A stretch of DNA of 64,000 nucleotides from Aselliscus stoliczkanus (GCA_033961575.1 CM066737.1:98732709-98796708), one strand, 5' to 3'. Positions 9,746 to 21,024 are shown, counted from the stretch's first letter. The notes: generated by a model not told the origin, from the letters alone. A program made the numbers and translations.

Positions 9746-10238
9746 CAAATTTTTCTTAAGGGCTTTCCACTTCCCTTCCTTGGACCAGCACCTTCAAGGT
9801 CACTCCCAAACATAAGCTCTCAGTACCAGCTGGTACTTGTTAACCAATCTTGCAACTCCTTTGATATGCAGTCCCCCTCCTCCCTGAATATGCATATCAC
9901 TGCCCTTAGATCATGCTGAGATTTGATCCTAGTTATTGCCCTGCTGGAGATTAGGGTTCACAGGCACTGATGGTGAGGAGAAGCTTTGACTTGCAAGGCA
10001 CCTGCTTCATTTGAGACCTCTGCATAGTCGTCAGGCAAGGAGGAACTCTATGTTCCAGCAGGGGGCAGTACACCACTTGTACTCAGATTGAGTAGGCTCA
10101 GATCATCCAGGCTCTGTCATCACCATCCCAAGTTTCAAGGTCCCACCCACTCTTCCCTATCAAGGTCCTGACTTTGCTGAATTTTAACCTTCTTTGAAGT
10201 TCTGTCACTTTTACAAGTTTGTACTATGCCTGATTTTT
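9746..10238. other. No gene recognised; flanks a CTCF-type motif
   Basis: Moderately GC-balanced sequence with no repeat I can name. It contains a perfect CTCF core motif at 10055-10068 (separate entry). Confidence 0.4.
10055..10068 (+). promoter_or_regulatory. CTCF-like core motif, perfect match
   Basis: CCAGCAGGGGGCAG fits the degenerate core CCASYAGRKGGCRS at all 14 positions. Occupancy cannot be judged from sequence. Confidence 0.55.
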
Positions 10239-10599
10239 TATAAAGATTTTATTGGGGAATTGGGAAAGGGAACATTGTGTTTTTCCAGGACCCATCAGCT
10301 CCAAGTCAGGTTGTTGTCCTTCAATCTTAGTTGTGGAGGGCGCAGCTCAGCTCCAAGTCCAGTCACCGTTTTCAATCTAGTTGAGGGGGGAGGTGTAACC
10401 CACCATCCCATGTGGGAGTGGAACTGGCAACCTTGTTGTTAAGAGCACGCACTCTCACCAACTGAGCCACCCAGCCGCCCATTGGCAGCTCAGTGGCAGC
10501 TCAGCTCAGGCGCAGCTCACTAGCCCATGTGGTAATCAAACTGGTGACCCTGTTGCTCAGAGCTCGCACTCTAACCAACTGTGCCACCTGGCCAGCCCT
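10239..10599 (-). mobile_element. Composite tRNA-derived SINE with two tRNA-like heads
   Basis: On the minus strand a 'gctggccaggtggcacagtt' head is followed by an arm, then a B-box-like segment, and then a second head-like segment 'ggcggctgggtggctcagtt'. The tail is ATTGGGGAAT...AATAAAATCTT-like. Target duplication CTATGCC(T/A)GATTTTT at 10224-10238 and 10600-10614, one mismatch in 15. The body differs from the long forms elsewhere but shares the 3' tail. Confidence 0.85.
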
Positions 10600-10614
10600 C
10601 TATGCCAGATTTTT

Positions 10615-11579
10615 AAGGCTATCTGCCTTCTAGCTGCAGGTATGGGGGTCTTAAATGCTGCCAAGGAGGCCCTGTGACTCTTAGGCTTTATTTTCAATTG
10701 CTGCTTAATAGGATCTAAGGCGGTCCTGTTCTCTCTACCATGCACCACTGGTGCTCAGCAATAGCCAACTAACTCCACAGTTCTTCTAGTTTGTATTCCC
10801 CCTTACTTCTCAAGTGCCAGAGATATTGTACAAGCAAGGGCATCTATTATCCCAATTCACTTTGGGTTACACACAGCACTCATACAGCTCCAGCATTCCA
10901 GGGACTATCAATACTCCACCTTCCACCAGTGATGAGGTCCTCATTGCCATCGAGCAGGTGGGTGATCCGACTCCAGAATCCCTTCCTGAGTCTGCTTTCC
11001 TGCTACCAACTGTCTTTGATTGGGATTTCTAGATGCAGAAGCAGTGGCAGGGATTATTCCTCACAGGATTTATTAAGAGAGTTCCCTTAGGAGAAAGAAA
11101 ATGAGGGAAGCAGGCTAGGAAAGAGGAAAAACATCTAAGCAGGGATGTACGAGTAGTCTCAGTTGAAGATAGCTTTGGCCTGATCCCACCGGGAGCTCTG
11201 GAATATAAATAGCACCACAGAGCTAGTCCCACCTGGAAGAAAGGGGACCAGCATTTCGTACCCCTGTGTCAGTCAGTCATTGGCTGTGGGCTTAGCCCCT
11301 AATAGAGGATGAGAATAATCTCCCTAGAAAGGTGGTTCCTGCTAAGCCAGTTCACTGCAGAAGGAGCAACTGTGAGCAGCAGTGAGCAGGCAACATTGGA
11401 AGCAGCTAGGGAATAGATGCACCAGGTGGCAGAGGAGATCTGGGGTGGGGGGGCATCCACAGCATCCACCACATAGCCCCTCCAGCATCTCAGCATTGAG
11501 CGTCCTACTCTGACCACCACCAACATGATCTGCCCCCATCACTCCCGTGTTTCTGGACCACCTCCTCTTACCCCTTCAC
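10615..11579. other. No gene recognised
   Basis: Comparatively GC-rich. It contains short frames such as 10814-11032 and 10791-11090 that lack recognisable domains. Some blocks recall retrovirus-like internal sequence, but I could not assign them. No splice-bounded exon is evident. Confidence 0.35.
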
Positions 11580-11998
11580 CTCCAGCTACACTGACCTCCT
11601 TGCTGGTCCTCTAACTGGTCAGCATGGCCCCACCTTCCAGCCTTTCCACTTACTGTACCCTTTGCTTGAAATATGTTTTCCCCACATCTTGGTACAATTA
11701 GCTCTTTCACATCACCTTCTCAGTACAGCCTGTTCTAACCCTCCCGCTTAAATTGTAAACCACCCCCAGCACTCCATGTCCCCTTTTGCTGTTTTATTTT
11801 TCTCTATTGCACTTCTTATCACTATCTGACATTCTATATATTTTACTTATCTGTTTATTCTCTGACCCCGCCCCCTCTCGCCAGCTAGAGTGTTAGAGCC
11901 ATAAGGGTAGGGACTATTTCTGTTTTGCTGCTGTGTATCTTGGAACAATGCTTGTTGTTACAGACTCTCAGTAATGTTTGATGAATGAATTTACTGAC
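11580..11998 (+). mobile_element. L2 LINE 3' end
   Basis: Sense L2 3' blocks in order: 'ccctttgcttgaaatatgtt', 'tttcacatcaccttctcagt', 'attgcacttcttatcac', 'tatctgttta', 'tagagccataagggtaggga', 'ctatttctgttttgctgctg' and 'aatgtttgatgaatgaat'. Confidence 0.85.
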
Positions 11999-12065
11999 TA
12001 GTTAATATCTTCTAAAGAAATTATAAAAGGGAACCTCTTTTTATGAATTACTCTAAAGTCTAAAG

Positions 12066-12250
12066 CAGTGGTTCTCAAACTTGAGCTTGCATTGGAACCC
12101 CCGAAGAGCTTGTTAAATCACAGATCTCTGAGCCCCTTCTCCAGAGCTTCTGATTCAGTAGGTCTGGGACGGTGCCCCAAATTTGCATTTTTAATAAGCT
12201 CATAGATGCTGCTGCTGCCTCTGGTTCAGGGACCAAACTGAGAACCACTG
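12066..12250. mobile_element. MER5A hAT element, full length
   Basis: Starts CAGTGGTTCTCAAACT and ends GAGAACCACTG, forming terminal inverted repeats. It is 185 bp, close to the family's ~189 bp. The 8-bp target duplication GTCTAAAG (12058-12065) and GTGTAAAG (12251-12258) differs at one base, as expected for a hAT insertion. Confidence 0.93.
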
Positions 12251-12258
12251 GTGTAAAG

Positions 12259-12890
12259 ACATGTGAATGAAATACTTGATGTAAAAAGACTTAAGAATTG
12301 GTATGGATTTTTCACAACTTATAAAACTCTAAGATGGGAATAATAAGTAATGGCATTTTTCCATAATTTTTCTTTGGAAGATAATAGTCATATTTTAAAT
12401 TTTCTTTTTTGCATATGGACCATAGTTAATTGGGTCAACCAATAAATTATTTACAAAGTTTTAATAATATGCTAAAATGTTTATGTTTTAATGTTAAACA
12501 GAAAAAGAAAGTAAAATTGAATATATGCAAATTTAATCTCAACTATGTAAAATAAGCATAGAAAAATAGAAAGAATTACATTTATGATAACTGCTTTTCT
12601 TTGGATAATGCAATTATTATGACTTTTTTCCTTTTTCATGACATCCCAATTTTTCTACAATAAACATATTAATAACCAGAAAGTTAAAAATATACTTGCA
12701 TTTCAAAAGTTCAGGGTTATCTTTTCAGAAAGGATAGAATTAAAGATGGAAGGCAAATGGGAAGACAGACACAAAACTACCCCAAAATGAAAACATTGCA
12801 GCATGTATTGGTTAGACCTAAACTGTCATGTGTGTCTTGTTAAAATATTCATAAATATCCAAAGGATTTCTACTAACAACTCATGTTTAA
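12259..12890. other. No gene recognised, very AT-rich
   Basis: Strongly AT-rich single-copy-looking DNA. No coding or repeat signature I can name. Confidence 0.45.
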
Positions 12891-12970
12891 ATAATTAAAT
12901 TTTATTAAATTTATTGGGTTGACATTGGTTAATAAAATTATATAAGTTTCAAGTGCACTATTCTATAATA

Positions 12971-13050
12971 TTGGGTTGTCGGAAAAGTCATGACGCATTT
13001 TCACAATGAAAAACATAGAAAAAAATGTCGTGACGTTTCCGACAGCCCAA
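12971..13050. mobile_element. 80-bp mariner-derived MITE (copy 1)
   Basis: Palindrome beginning TTGGGTTGTCGG and ending CCGACAGCCCAA, flanked by TA at 12969-12970 and 13051-13052. The arms pair over about 25 bases with few mismatches. Outer sequence matches the mariner end at 912-949. It sits in an L1 3' UTR, and the related L1 at 30047-30200 has the uninterrupted sequence with a single TA at 30124-30125. Confidence 0.93.
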
Positions 13051-13179
13051 TACATCATCTGTATATTGCATTGTGCGTTCACCACCCAAAGTCAATTCTC
13101 CTTCCATCACTATATATTTGATCCCTTTTATACTTTCCTAGTACTCCTCCTCCCCACTTACCCTCTGGTAACCATTAAA

Positions 13180-14260
13180 CTGTTGTCTGTGCCTATGAGT
13201 TTATATTTGTTTGTCTTCCTCATTTATTGCTTTCAATTTTATATCCCATATTTGAGTGGAATAATATGGTTCTCGACTTTCTGTCTGACTTATTTCGCTT
13301 AGCATAATAATTTCAAGATCCATCCATGTTGTCACAAATGGCGCTATTTCATCTTTTCTTATGGCCGAGGAGTATTTCATTGTGTATACATACCACATCT
13401 TCTTTATCCAATCATCTATTGAAGGACACTTTGGTTGTTTCCATGTCTTGGCCACTGTAAATAATGCTGTAATGAACATAGGGGTACATGTATGTTTACG
13501 GATAAATGTTTTCAGATTTTGGAGGTAGATACCCAGAAGAGAGATTGTTGTGTCATATGGTAATTCTATTCTTAATTTTTTGAGGAACTGCCATACTGTT
13601 TTCATATTGGCTGTACTAATTTATATTCCTGCTAGCAGTGTGTGAGGGTTCCTTTTTCTCCACAACCTTTCTAACACTTGTTATTACTTGTTTTGTTTAT
13701 AATAGCCATTCTAACAGGTATGAGGTGGTGTCTCATTGTGGTTTTGATTTGCATTTCCCTAATAGCTAGTGAAGTTGAGCATCTTTTCATATATCTGTTG
13801 ACTGTTTGTATGTCTTCTTGGGAGAATTGGCTGTTCAGGTCCTCTGCCCCTTTTAATTGGATTGTTAGTTTTTTGTTGTTGAGTTGTATGAGTTCTTTGT
13901 ACATTTTGGACATTAACCCCTTTTTGGAGGTGCTGTTTGCAAATATCTTCTCCCATTCGGTTGGTTGCCTCTTTGTTTTGTTGTTGGTTTCTTTTGCTGT
14001 GCATAAGTTTTTAGTTTGATATCGTCCCTTTTATTTATTTTATCTTGCCTTTGAAGTCAAGTTCATAAAATCCTGTTTGAACTCAAGGTCCATAAGTTTA
14101 GTACCTATATTTTCTTCTATGTATTTTATTGTTTCGGGTCTTATATTTAGGCCTGGATCCACTTTGAGTTAATTTTTGTGTATGGTGGCAAACAGCAATC
14201 TAGTTTCATTTTTTTGCACGTGGCTTTCCAATTTCCCCAACACCATTTATTGAAGAGGCT
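13180..14260 (-). pseudogene. L1 ORF2 C-terminal remnant
   Basis: Segments on the minus strand at 13201-13605, 13671-13913 and 13759-14004 carry L1 ORF2 C-terminus motifs: KTVWQFLKKLRIELPYD, HVHYSLF-type ITALFTVAKTWKQPKC, IDDWIKKMWYVYTMKYSSAI and LSEISQTE. Frameshifts separate them. Reverse transcriptase and endonuclease domains are absent because of the 5' truncation, so no activity is expected. Confidence 0.9.
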
Positions 14261-14271
14261 TTCATGTCTAA

Positions 14272-15150
14272 TTTTTAAATTGAATTAACACTGAATAACA
14301 GTTCATTCCCACCCCCAAAATATTTTTTAAGAAATATTAGTCCATTGCTTTTTTCACAATTCCAAAACATAAAAACTACATATGAATATAGAGTTGTTAA
14401 AAATAACAGAAACACATTAGGGCATGTTTTAAAGCTGCTGCTCAGGTCTGCCCAGAAGGCTTTCCTAACCTGTGCTGAAATCACCAAGGCCTGACCTGAG
14501 TAGCCAGGGCCTCATAAAATTTTAATTTTAAAACAACTATATGAAAAAAAATAATAAAATAAAATCTAAGCACCATAATTAGGATTAGATGTGCAATGCT
14601 CCCTTGTTGATTTTCCATTTAAGGACTTTGTGAAAATATTTTTAGTCATGTACAAAATGAAAGCAACTAAGAGGCTAATTAGCATGAAATTCCAGTTTCT
14701 CTCTAGGTTGAAAACAAGGTGACTTGTTTTAAAGCAATTCAAAAGAAGGTCATCCAGTGTTATACAGCCTGTTTTTATGGAATCATTTTATTTCATAGAT
14801 GTTTTGTAAAATAATCATAAAAGTGTGGTACCTAGGGAAATGGTAATGCATCTGTTTTTAAAAACATGAAAATAAGCAAATTAATTCCAATTAGTTTGGA
14901 GAAAAAAAATGCATTGAAGTTATAGTCATGTAAATATGACTTTAGAACCATGTAAATATTCTGTAAAACAAAATTAAATTTAAAAGCAATTCCTAACATA
15001 TTCAAAAATAAAATGACACGAATGACCACAGCTATGTATCCAGTGGGTGTCATAACTGGACAAAGAAGAACTATTCCAAGTAACTTTAAAACACAATAAT
15101 TTGACTCTGTATCCATAGCAAGATATAGCCTCACTGGGAGGGGGGCGGGG
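14272..15150. other. No gene recognised, repeat-poor
   Basis: Single-copy-looking AT-rich sequence with 'agaggctaattagcatgaaa' (a TAATTA homeodomain-type core) near 14670. No coding signature. Confidence 0.4.
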
Positions 15151-15159
15151 GTTGCAGGA

Positions 15160-15324
15160 AGCCCAGTTAAATTTGAATTTCTGATAAACAACTAACCATT
15201 TTTAGTATAAATGTGTCCCAAATGTTGGACATACTTATCTTAAAAATACTTACACTAATAAAGTATTTACCGTTTCTCTGAACTTCCAATTTAACTGGGC
15301 ATTCTGTTTTTTATCTGGCAACCC
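15160..15324. repeat. Palindromic interspersed element (copy 1 of 2)
   Basis: Arms GCCCAGTTAAATTTGAATTT (15161-15180) and AACTTCCAATTTAACTGGGC (15281-15300) are inverted repeats, 16/20. The outer part 'tttttatctggcaaccctg' matches the end of the related element at 50191-50330. The left outer part is missing here. It is probably an old non-autonomous DNA element; the family name is not recalled. Confidence 0.65.
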
Positions 15325-15430
15325 TGCACTGGAAACTGGGTAAAAAGAATATGTGGGACTTCTCTGTACCATTTTTGCAACTTCTTGTGAATCTATAATA
15401 ATTTCAAAATAATTTTCAAAAAAAAACTTG
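15325..15430 (+). mobile_element. Old L1 (L1M) 3' end, sense
   Basis: 'gaaactgggtaaaaagaata', 'ctctgtaccatttttgcaac', 'ttgtgaatctataataattt' and a short A-rich end match the 3' terminus seen at 3885-4237. Confidence 0.65.
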
Positions 15431-17173
15431 AGAATAAAGTTTGAAAAGTAGTTAGTTCATGAAATGGAAGTCTAACTCATCTCAAACTACTGATAGCTGA
15501 AGAAGAAAAATGATACTTAAAATATTCACATGAAATAGTAAATGGAAAGAGGTAGTAGTTCTGGGGTAAAACCTGACATGAAGTTACTTACTATAAGAGC
15601 AAGATGAATTGAGAACTTAACAAACTGTTCTTTACACGTGAATGTGTCACTCACTGCTATCTAACCCAGAAAGTAGGAGAAATGGACCAGAAGTCGTTTC
15701 TCTGTCCATGGTGCTGGACAGATAACAAATAGATTTTCTTTCAATTAAATACAAATATATTTTAATTTAATCATCACACCTAAGATCATTGTAAACCCAA
15801 GGTCCATAAGTTTAGTACCTAAGGAATAAAACTAAAGGAAGCATTGTCATTTTTTCCCTTTAGGAAAATCCTGCAAACCTGAAATTGCATGAAAGACAAT
15901 AACAGCAGAAAGACATTAAAAACAAAAGTGGGGGATATAAGAAAACCTCCTCCAGAAAAACAAACATTGTTTCTTATCATTGATATAATTTTTCTTCAAT
16001 TGAAGAATTGTTTTTACAGAATATCAAGCTGTTTACTCTGAGTCATTTCAACACCAACCTGAAGTGGGGAAGAAAAAATAGCAATGTCCTCTTTCCTAAT
16101 CTCAGTCACATTTTCAATTTGGGAAAAAGAAATTGAAGAATCAACTTTCTTTTTCCTAGTTTTGGGGGAGGGAAATAAGGTAAGAAAGAGAGCGTACTAT
16201 GAGAGTGGACAAAAATATCACAGCACCAGAACACATGGTGAGTGGGTAGAGTGGGAGAACACTTCAGAAATGGATATGCATGACCTCACCACAAGCATCC
16301 CTAAAATATCTTGCAAAGATGGAAGGATGAACAGCTTATTCCACATTGTGTACAGATGCACAGAGCAGACCAAGAGCTCAATAATCATCCCTTGCCTGTC
16401 AGATTCTTCATTGAAAATTGGTGCTTAAAACTCAAGATAGTTTTGCTCAGATAATTAAGTATATGTTTTAAAAATATAGTTTCCACTTAGCAACATGCCT
16501 TAAACTGATTTCTCCTCTTGCAACCAATAAAGCTAAATCCCCCACCCAGCATATGGGTACTACTTTGCAAAATATCACCAGAAAGGGGAATAGTCAAAGG
16601 TGTTCATGGTAAGTGTGCAAAAATTTAGACCATAAAAGTTTATCAAGTGCTTGCTTTTTATTTAGCACACAGGTAGATACCAGGTATTTACAAAGATGAA
16701 ATAATGCATACCTCACCTACAACAAGCGTATATTCATTTTGGAGAGAAGACAAAATCATACAAAGTTGAAAACTTCATTAAGAACTTTAAAGATTTTAAA
16801 ATTGACATCTTAAAAAACATTTGCTCCAGACTTTCAAGTTTACAGAACACTCCCTATGAGGCAAGGAGTTTTGTCAATTCCCTAAAACCTACAGGAATTC
16901 AGCTTTGGAGAAAATAAAAATATTTCTAGACAATTCTTCCAATGTTATTAATTGATTTGATCTGCTGACTTATGCGGACATGGAAAGTAATTGACCTCTT
17001 TGGGGCCATATTCATATTCCCAATAATACATTGCCCAATCTTTGGTATACAGTAGATGCTCCATAAATGCCATTGACTATAAGTTGAATTAATGTATTAA
17101 TCAATGTTACAGCATATCCCTCAGTGTGATATACACTGCACTAGCCCAATGCTTGACTCAGGAGTTCAGTATA
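15431..17173. other. No gene recognised
   Basis: AT-rich. An open frame of 114 codons (16084-16428, plus) has no recognisable domain, no clear codon bias and no splice context, so I do not call it a gene. A possible L2 3' terminal fragment ('tggtatacagtagatgctcc') lies near 17045. Confidence 0.4.
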
Positions 17174-17175
17174 TA

Positions 17176-17256
17176 TTGGGTTGTCAGAAAAGTCATGACG
17201 CATTTTTGCAACAAAAAACATTGAAAAAGTACATCATGACTTTTCCAAAAACCCAA
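17176..17256. mobile_element. 81-bp mariner-derived MITE (copy 2)
   Basis: Starts TTGGGTTGTCAG, ends CCAAAAACCCAA, flanked by TA at 17174-17175 and 17257-17258. The first arm contains AAAAGTCATGACGCATTTTT and the second ATCATGACTTTTCC, which pair. It is the same family as the copy at 12971. Confidence 0.93.
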
Positions 17257-17289
17257 TAGAATCAAACTAAATTGGTAGGAGACTGACCC

Positions 17290-17475
17290 TAATAATAGAG
17301 TGCTTACTACATGCCAGATACTATTCTAAGCCCTCTGCATTTATGACCTTATATAAACCTCATGACAATTTTATGAGGTACTGGCTGCTATTATGCCTAT
17401 TTTTCAGAGAAAGAAAAGTGACCTCAGGCAGGTTAAATAACTTATCCAAAGCAACACAGGTATTAAGAGCTTTTG
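17290..17475 (-). mobile_element. MIR SINE
   Basis: Antisense MIR: 'gtgcttactacatgccagat', 'actattctaag', 'tgcctatttttcagagaaag' and 'ttatccaaagcaacacagg'. Confidence 0.75.
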
Positions 17476-17699
17476 ATCATTTCATTATTCACCCAGTAGA
17501 CCATAACGCTAATAATCACCTTAGAAATTTAGAGGGAGAGATTGCCTCAGGCTGAGATGGTCAGAAAATATTTCATACCAGAAGAAAATAGAAAACAGGT
17601 CATCAAAGTAGCTGTCAAATATGATAAAGTGGGAAGAGGGCATGCCAGGAGAGTGAGGAGGAATGACCAAATTCATAAAGAGAAAAATCACACCAGGAA

Positions 17700-18130
17700 T
17701 GTGTATTAGTTAGGGTCAATAACATCAGCAACGGTAACAAACAGACCTCAAAATCTCAATGGCTTAGTAAGTTGATTTCTTGTTCCTGTGAAGTCCAAAC
17801 AATGTGTTCCTAAGTAGAAGAATGCCTTCCACATGATCTTCAGATACTCAAACTGCTTCCATCTTGTGGCTTTACCAGCTCTAAAATCTTGGTGTGTACT
17901 GCTGGGTCCTCTGTGCCTTGAAGGACAAGGGAAAGGAGTGCATGGAGAATCATTCTAGGTGTTTTTGTGTCAAGACTGAAAGTTGATCACTTTACTTCTA
18001 CCCTTATTCCACTGGTCTAAATGCAATACCATGGCCCTATACAGCTGCAAGGGAGGCTTAGAAATGTAATCTAGCAGTGTGCCTGGGACAAAGAGAAGAC
18101 ATGCAATCTAAACTACAGTATATAAACTGG
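17700..18130. repeat. Unnamed old interspersed repeat (LTR-like), tentative
   Basis: Blocks such as 'tgtattagttagggtcaat', 'cttccatcttgtggctttac' and 'agctgcaagggaggcttaga' are ones I have seen repeatedly in mammalian genomes. I cannot name the family securely. Confidence 0.4.
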
Positions 18131-18884
18131 ACCTTCCATCACATCCCATAGTAAGCTCGTATTCCCCTCTTACAGTGCTGGTCTAGTCTTAGGTGTCATT
18201 TGTCATTGACCATGATGGCAAAAGTTGACTGAAAGGGAAGTAATTAAACATAATACTCACCCTAGAGTTAGCAACCACCTACAATCTGTTCCATGAATAT
18301 CTACCTCCAGCGTTGTGTTCTTCTCATTTGCGAAAATGTGACTTCTTTTAGCAATATAATGGATGTACAAATGTTACCTAGCTAAAGGAACCCTGCACAG
18401 AGTCCAGAAGGAACAAGGCAGAAAAGAAAAAGGTAATAGGCACAGGGAAACTAACCACAAGAAAGAGGATTCCATTTAAGTTTATGAAAGAAGAGGAAAA
18501 TGAAAGCACTAAAAGATAGTCAAGAGTATTTATGATACATATAGAGCATAGGCCGAATGTATATAGAGCACATAAGATGATGGGGAAATGTTAGGAAAGG
18601 AGAGAGAGAGAGGACAGAGGATTTAAGATAAGATTCACTTGCCACCCTAAATATAAGGTAATGAGAGCTTCTAATACAAATATGATTGACAAAGATGCTT
18701 GAATTAGTGTTTTATGACAAATATCACTCAAATAGGGAATATAAGTGCTTCCTTTCTTCTATACCATTACCCATCCCCCAGAATTGCTCCAAGGCATTCT
18801 AGCAAACTTCAGAAAGATAACAACACTAAGGCTGGGAAAGCCAAAACTGGCATCTATATTTATTTACCTTATTTCTTCCTCTCC
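18131..18884. other. No gene recognised
   Basis: AT-rich with a short purine-rich (GA) patch near 18600. No coding or named repeat signature. Confidence 0.4.
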
Positions 18885-20063
18885 CCACCCCCCATTCACT
18901 CTTCTACAATGTGGCTTCTCTCCCTACCATATCACTCCAATCAAGTTCACCAGCAAGGTCCATCTTGCCAGATACGATGGTCACTTCTCTGTCCTCAAAC
19001 TTAAGGTCCTCTCAGCTGCACTCAACATAGTTGATCACTCTCTCCTTGAAATAATTTCCTTTTGCGGTTTTAGCAACATCACTGTTGCCCTAGTTTGTTC
19101 CTCCGCCAACTGACCTCTAAATGTTTATAAGCCCGAGTGCTTTTCCCTGACTTACCTTGATGGGTTCATGCAGTCCTATAGCTTTAAATACCATTGATAT
19201 TCTAATACTGCCAAACTGTATCTTCTGCTGACATGACATCTCCTTTTGGAAATCAGGTACGCTGCTCTAAAAGATCCTCTAAATTACTGACTTAGACCAA
19301 AACCTCATAATTCCCTCCCTCCACAAAATCCATTTCACCACCTGTCTTTACCATTTTAGTAGATGGCACCATCAGTCACCCAGTTGGTCAAGCCAAACCT
19401 TGGATTACCCAAGTTTCCTTTCTCCCCTTCAATCCCACAGCCACCCTGACAGCTACTCCTTCCAATATTCCTCTAAAACAGCCCCAAACCTGTCCATTGG
19501 CGTTGTTTTCCTTGGTCCATGCCACCATCACCCCTCACTATCAAGAGCCTCTAACAGATCTCCTTGCTTCCACTTTTGCCCCTTTCTAAATTGTTTTATA
19601 TTTAGAAGTCAGAGTAATTTTTAAACCATAAATTAGATAATGTTTTTACCCCCAGCTAAAACTCTCTTATGATATCCTATTGTCCTTAAACTAAAACTTC
19701 AAACTCTTAAGCATCACTGAAAAGAGTGTCTACCTTCCTAACCTCATCTCATGAAACCCTGCCCCACCTTACCATATTCCAGCCACAATGGCCTTCTGTC
19801 TACTCCTCAGAACAAGTCCCCACGTATTCTAAACTAGCCCCTATTGCATTCTATCTCATTACTATGTTTATTTCATTCTCAGTACTTATGGCAACCTTAA
19901 TTATCAATTTATATATTAGTTTCCTTATTTATTATTTGTCCCTTTCACTAGACTATAAGGTTCATGAGGGTAGAAGCCATATCTAGGTTGTTCACTTCTG
20001 TATCTTTAGAATCTAGCACCAATAATAGATTATTGAAATAGTCCTCGATACAAATTTGTTAAA
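18885..20063 (+). mobile_element. Long L2 LINE fragment (about 1.2 kb)
   Basis: Blocks follow the L2 order from the end of the reverse transcriptase through the 3' UTR: 'ttgatcactctctccttgaa', 'tatagctttaaataccattg', 'tggtcaagccaaaccttgga', 'ttggtccatgccaccatcac', 'tccttgcttccacttttgcc', 'taaattagataatg', 'aaactctcttatgatatcct', 'tatattccagcc'-like 'attccagccacaatggcctt', and 'ctagactataaggttcatga'. It is the most complete L2 in the window. Confidence 0.85.
18960..19110 (+). pseudogene. L2 reverse-transcriptase remnant
   Basis: In frame with 18745-19113 on the plus strand, the peptide contains LSAALNIVDHSLLEIISFCGF, which corresponds to the 'D.SAAFDTVDH..LL..L...GF' segment of L2/CR1-type reverse transcriptases. 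The preceding 'GHFSVLKLK' also fits. Key residues are altered (the Phe-Asp-Thr of the motif reads Leu-Asn-Ile) and the rest of the domain is missing, so this is a relic. Confidence 0.75.
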
Positions 20064-21020
20064 TTATTTAAAGGGATTAGAAATGTGAACACAATAAAAA
20101 TGGAGGAAATGTGTCTCCTTTGCTGTCTCAATTTTCCACCAGTACTGTCTTTTGACCAAGGTTTGAAATCTGCTGAGATCTCATGAGAGAGAACACCACT
20201 GTAGAATTTGACACACAGTGGTGGTTCAAATAAAAGTTCAAATAGAGGTATTTTGATATAGGGAGGAGCATCAGGAAAAGTAGAAAGAAGCAGAAAATTG
20301 TTGATATGTGCCACAGAGGCTCAGACAAGCCAGAGGGGGAGAGGCATAGAAATCACAAAGTAAAAGTTTTAGAACCACCACCCTTGGCTTTCACTTCCCA
20401 GCCCACAATAACCACCAACATGCAGCCATTCTATTTCCAGGGTTCTATTTCTAGGCTGTAAGAATGGAGCAAATTTAAGAGTATTGCAAACTTTCACAGG
20501 AAAAAGAAAAGATTACCTAAAAATATTCTTACCTTTGCCAAGAACTGCTTTCATACACAAACTTTAGTTTGTCCCACCTGCCCCATTTCCCTCTTCCCCC
20601 CTCTTTGCTGCTACCTGTTCCCTCATTGCACCAGATACATCTGCTACCCTAAGAATTAGCTAACATGTCCCAAGTAATTTGAGCTCTTCAAATGAAAACT
20701 GTTCCAGAAATAAAAATAAGATGCTAAATAGTTACAAGTCGTTTCTACCAGAATTATTGTTGAGATTTTCTATTTTTAAGTTTTCACCCTTATGTTTTAT
20801 GGAAGATAATGCCAAAGCATTTGATATTTCACCATATGATTAGTTCTCAAATAGGGACACAAAGCTAGTATTAGCTGGAACCACATTTTCTGTTTTCTTT
20901 CGAAAATATGCACCAATCTAAAAGAAGAATAAAACCTTTTTCTCTGTCCAAAGAGTCTGACAAGTTAGATTTAAACTCTCTGCAGTTATATAGGCTTTAG
21001 ATTTAAATTTTCATTCAGCT
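20064..21020. other. No gene recognised
   Basis: Single-copy-looking AT-rich sequence. Minus-strand frames at 20030-20314 and 20128-20328 have no recognisable domain. Confidence 0.4.
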
Positions 21021-21024
21021 AACA

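Larger units (their letters stand above)
12891..14261 (-). mobile_element. 5' truncated L1 (about 1.4 kb)
   Basis: Minus-strand L1: 3' UTR (12891-13200) and the C-terminal part of ORF2 (to 14261), where similarity stops in the 'caccatttattgaagaggct' region. Target duplication TCATGTTTAA (12881-12890) versus TCATGTCTAA (14262-14271), 9/10. Its 3' UTR is interrupted by a mariner MITE. It is younger-looking than the L1M fragments around it because long ORF2 blocks are still readable. Confidence 0.93.

Noticed and set aside
10791..11090. Overlapping frames of 99 and 72 codons near 10.8-11.1 kb as an exon
   Set aside because: No conserved domain and no consistent frame usage; the flanking sequence is full of transposon material.
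16084..16428. 114-codon frame that could be a small gene
   Set aside because: Composition matches the surrounding AT-rich DNA, and no homologous family, exon boundary or promoter is evident.
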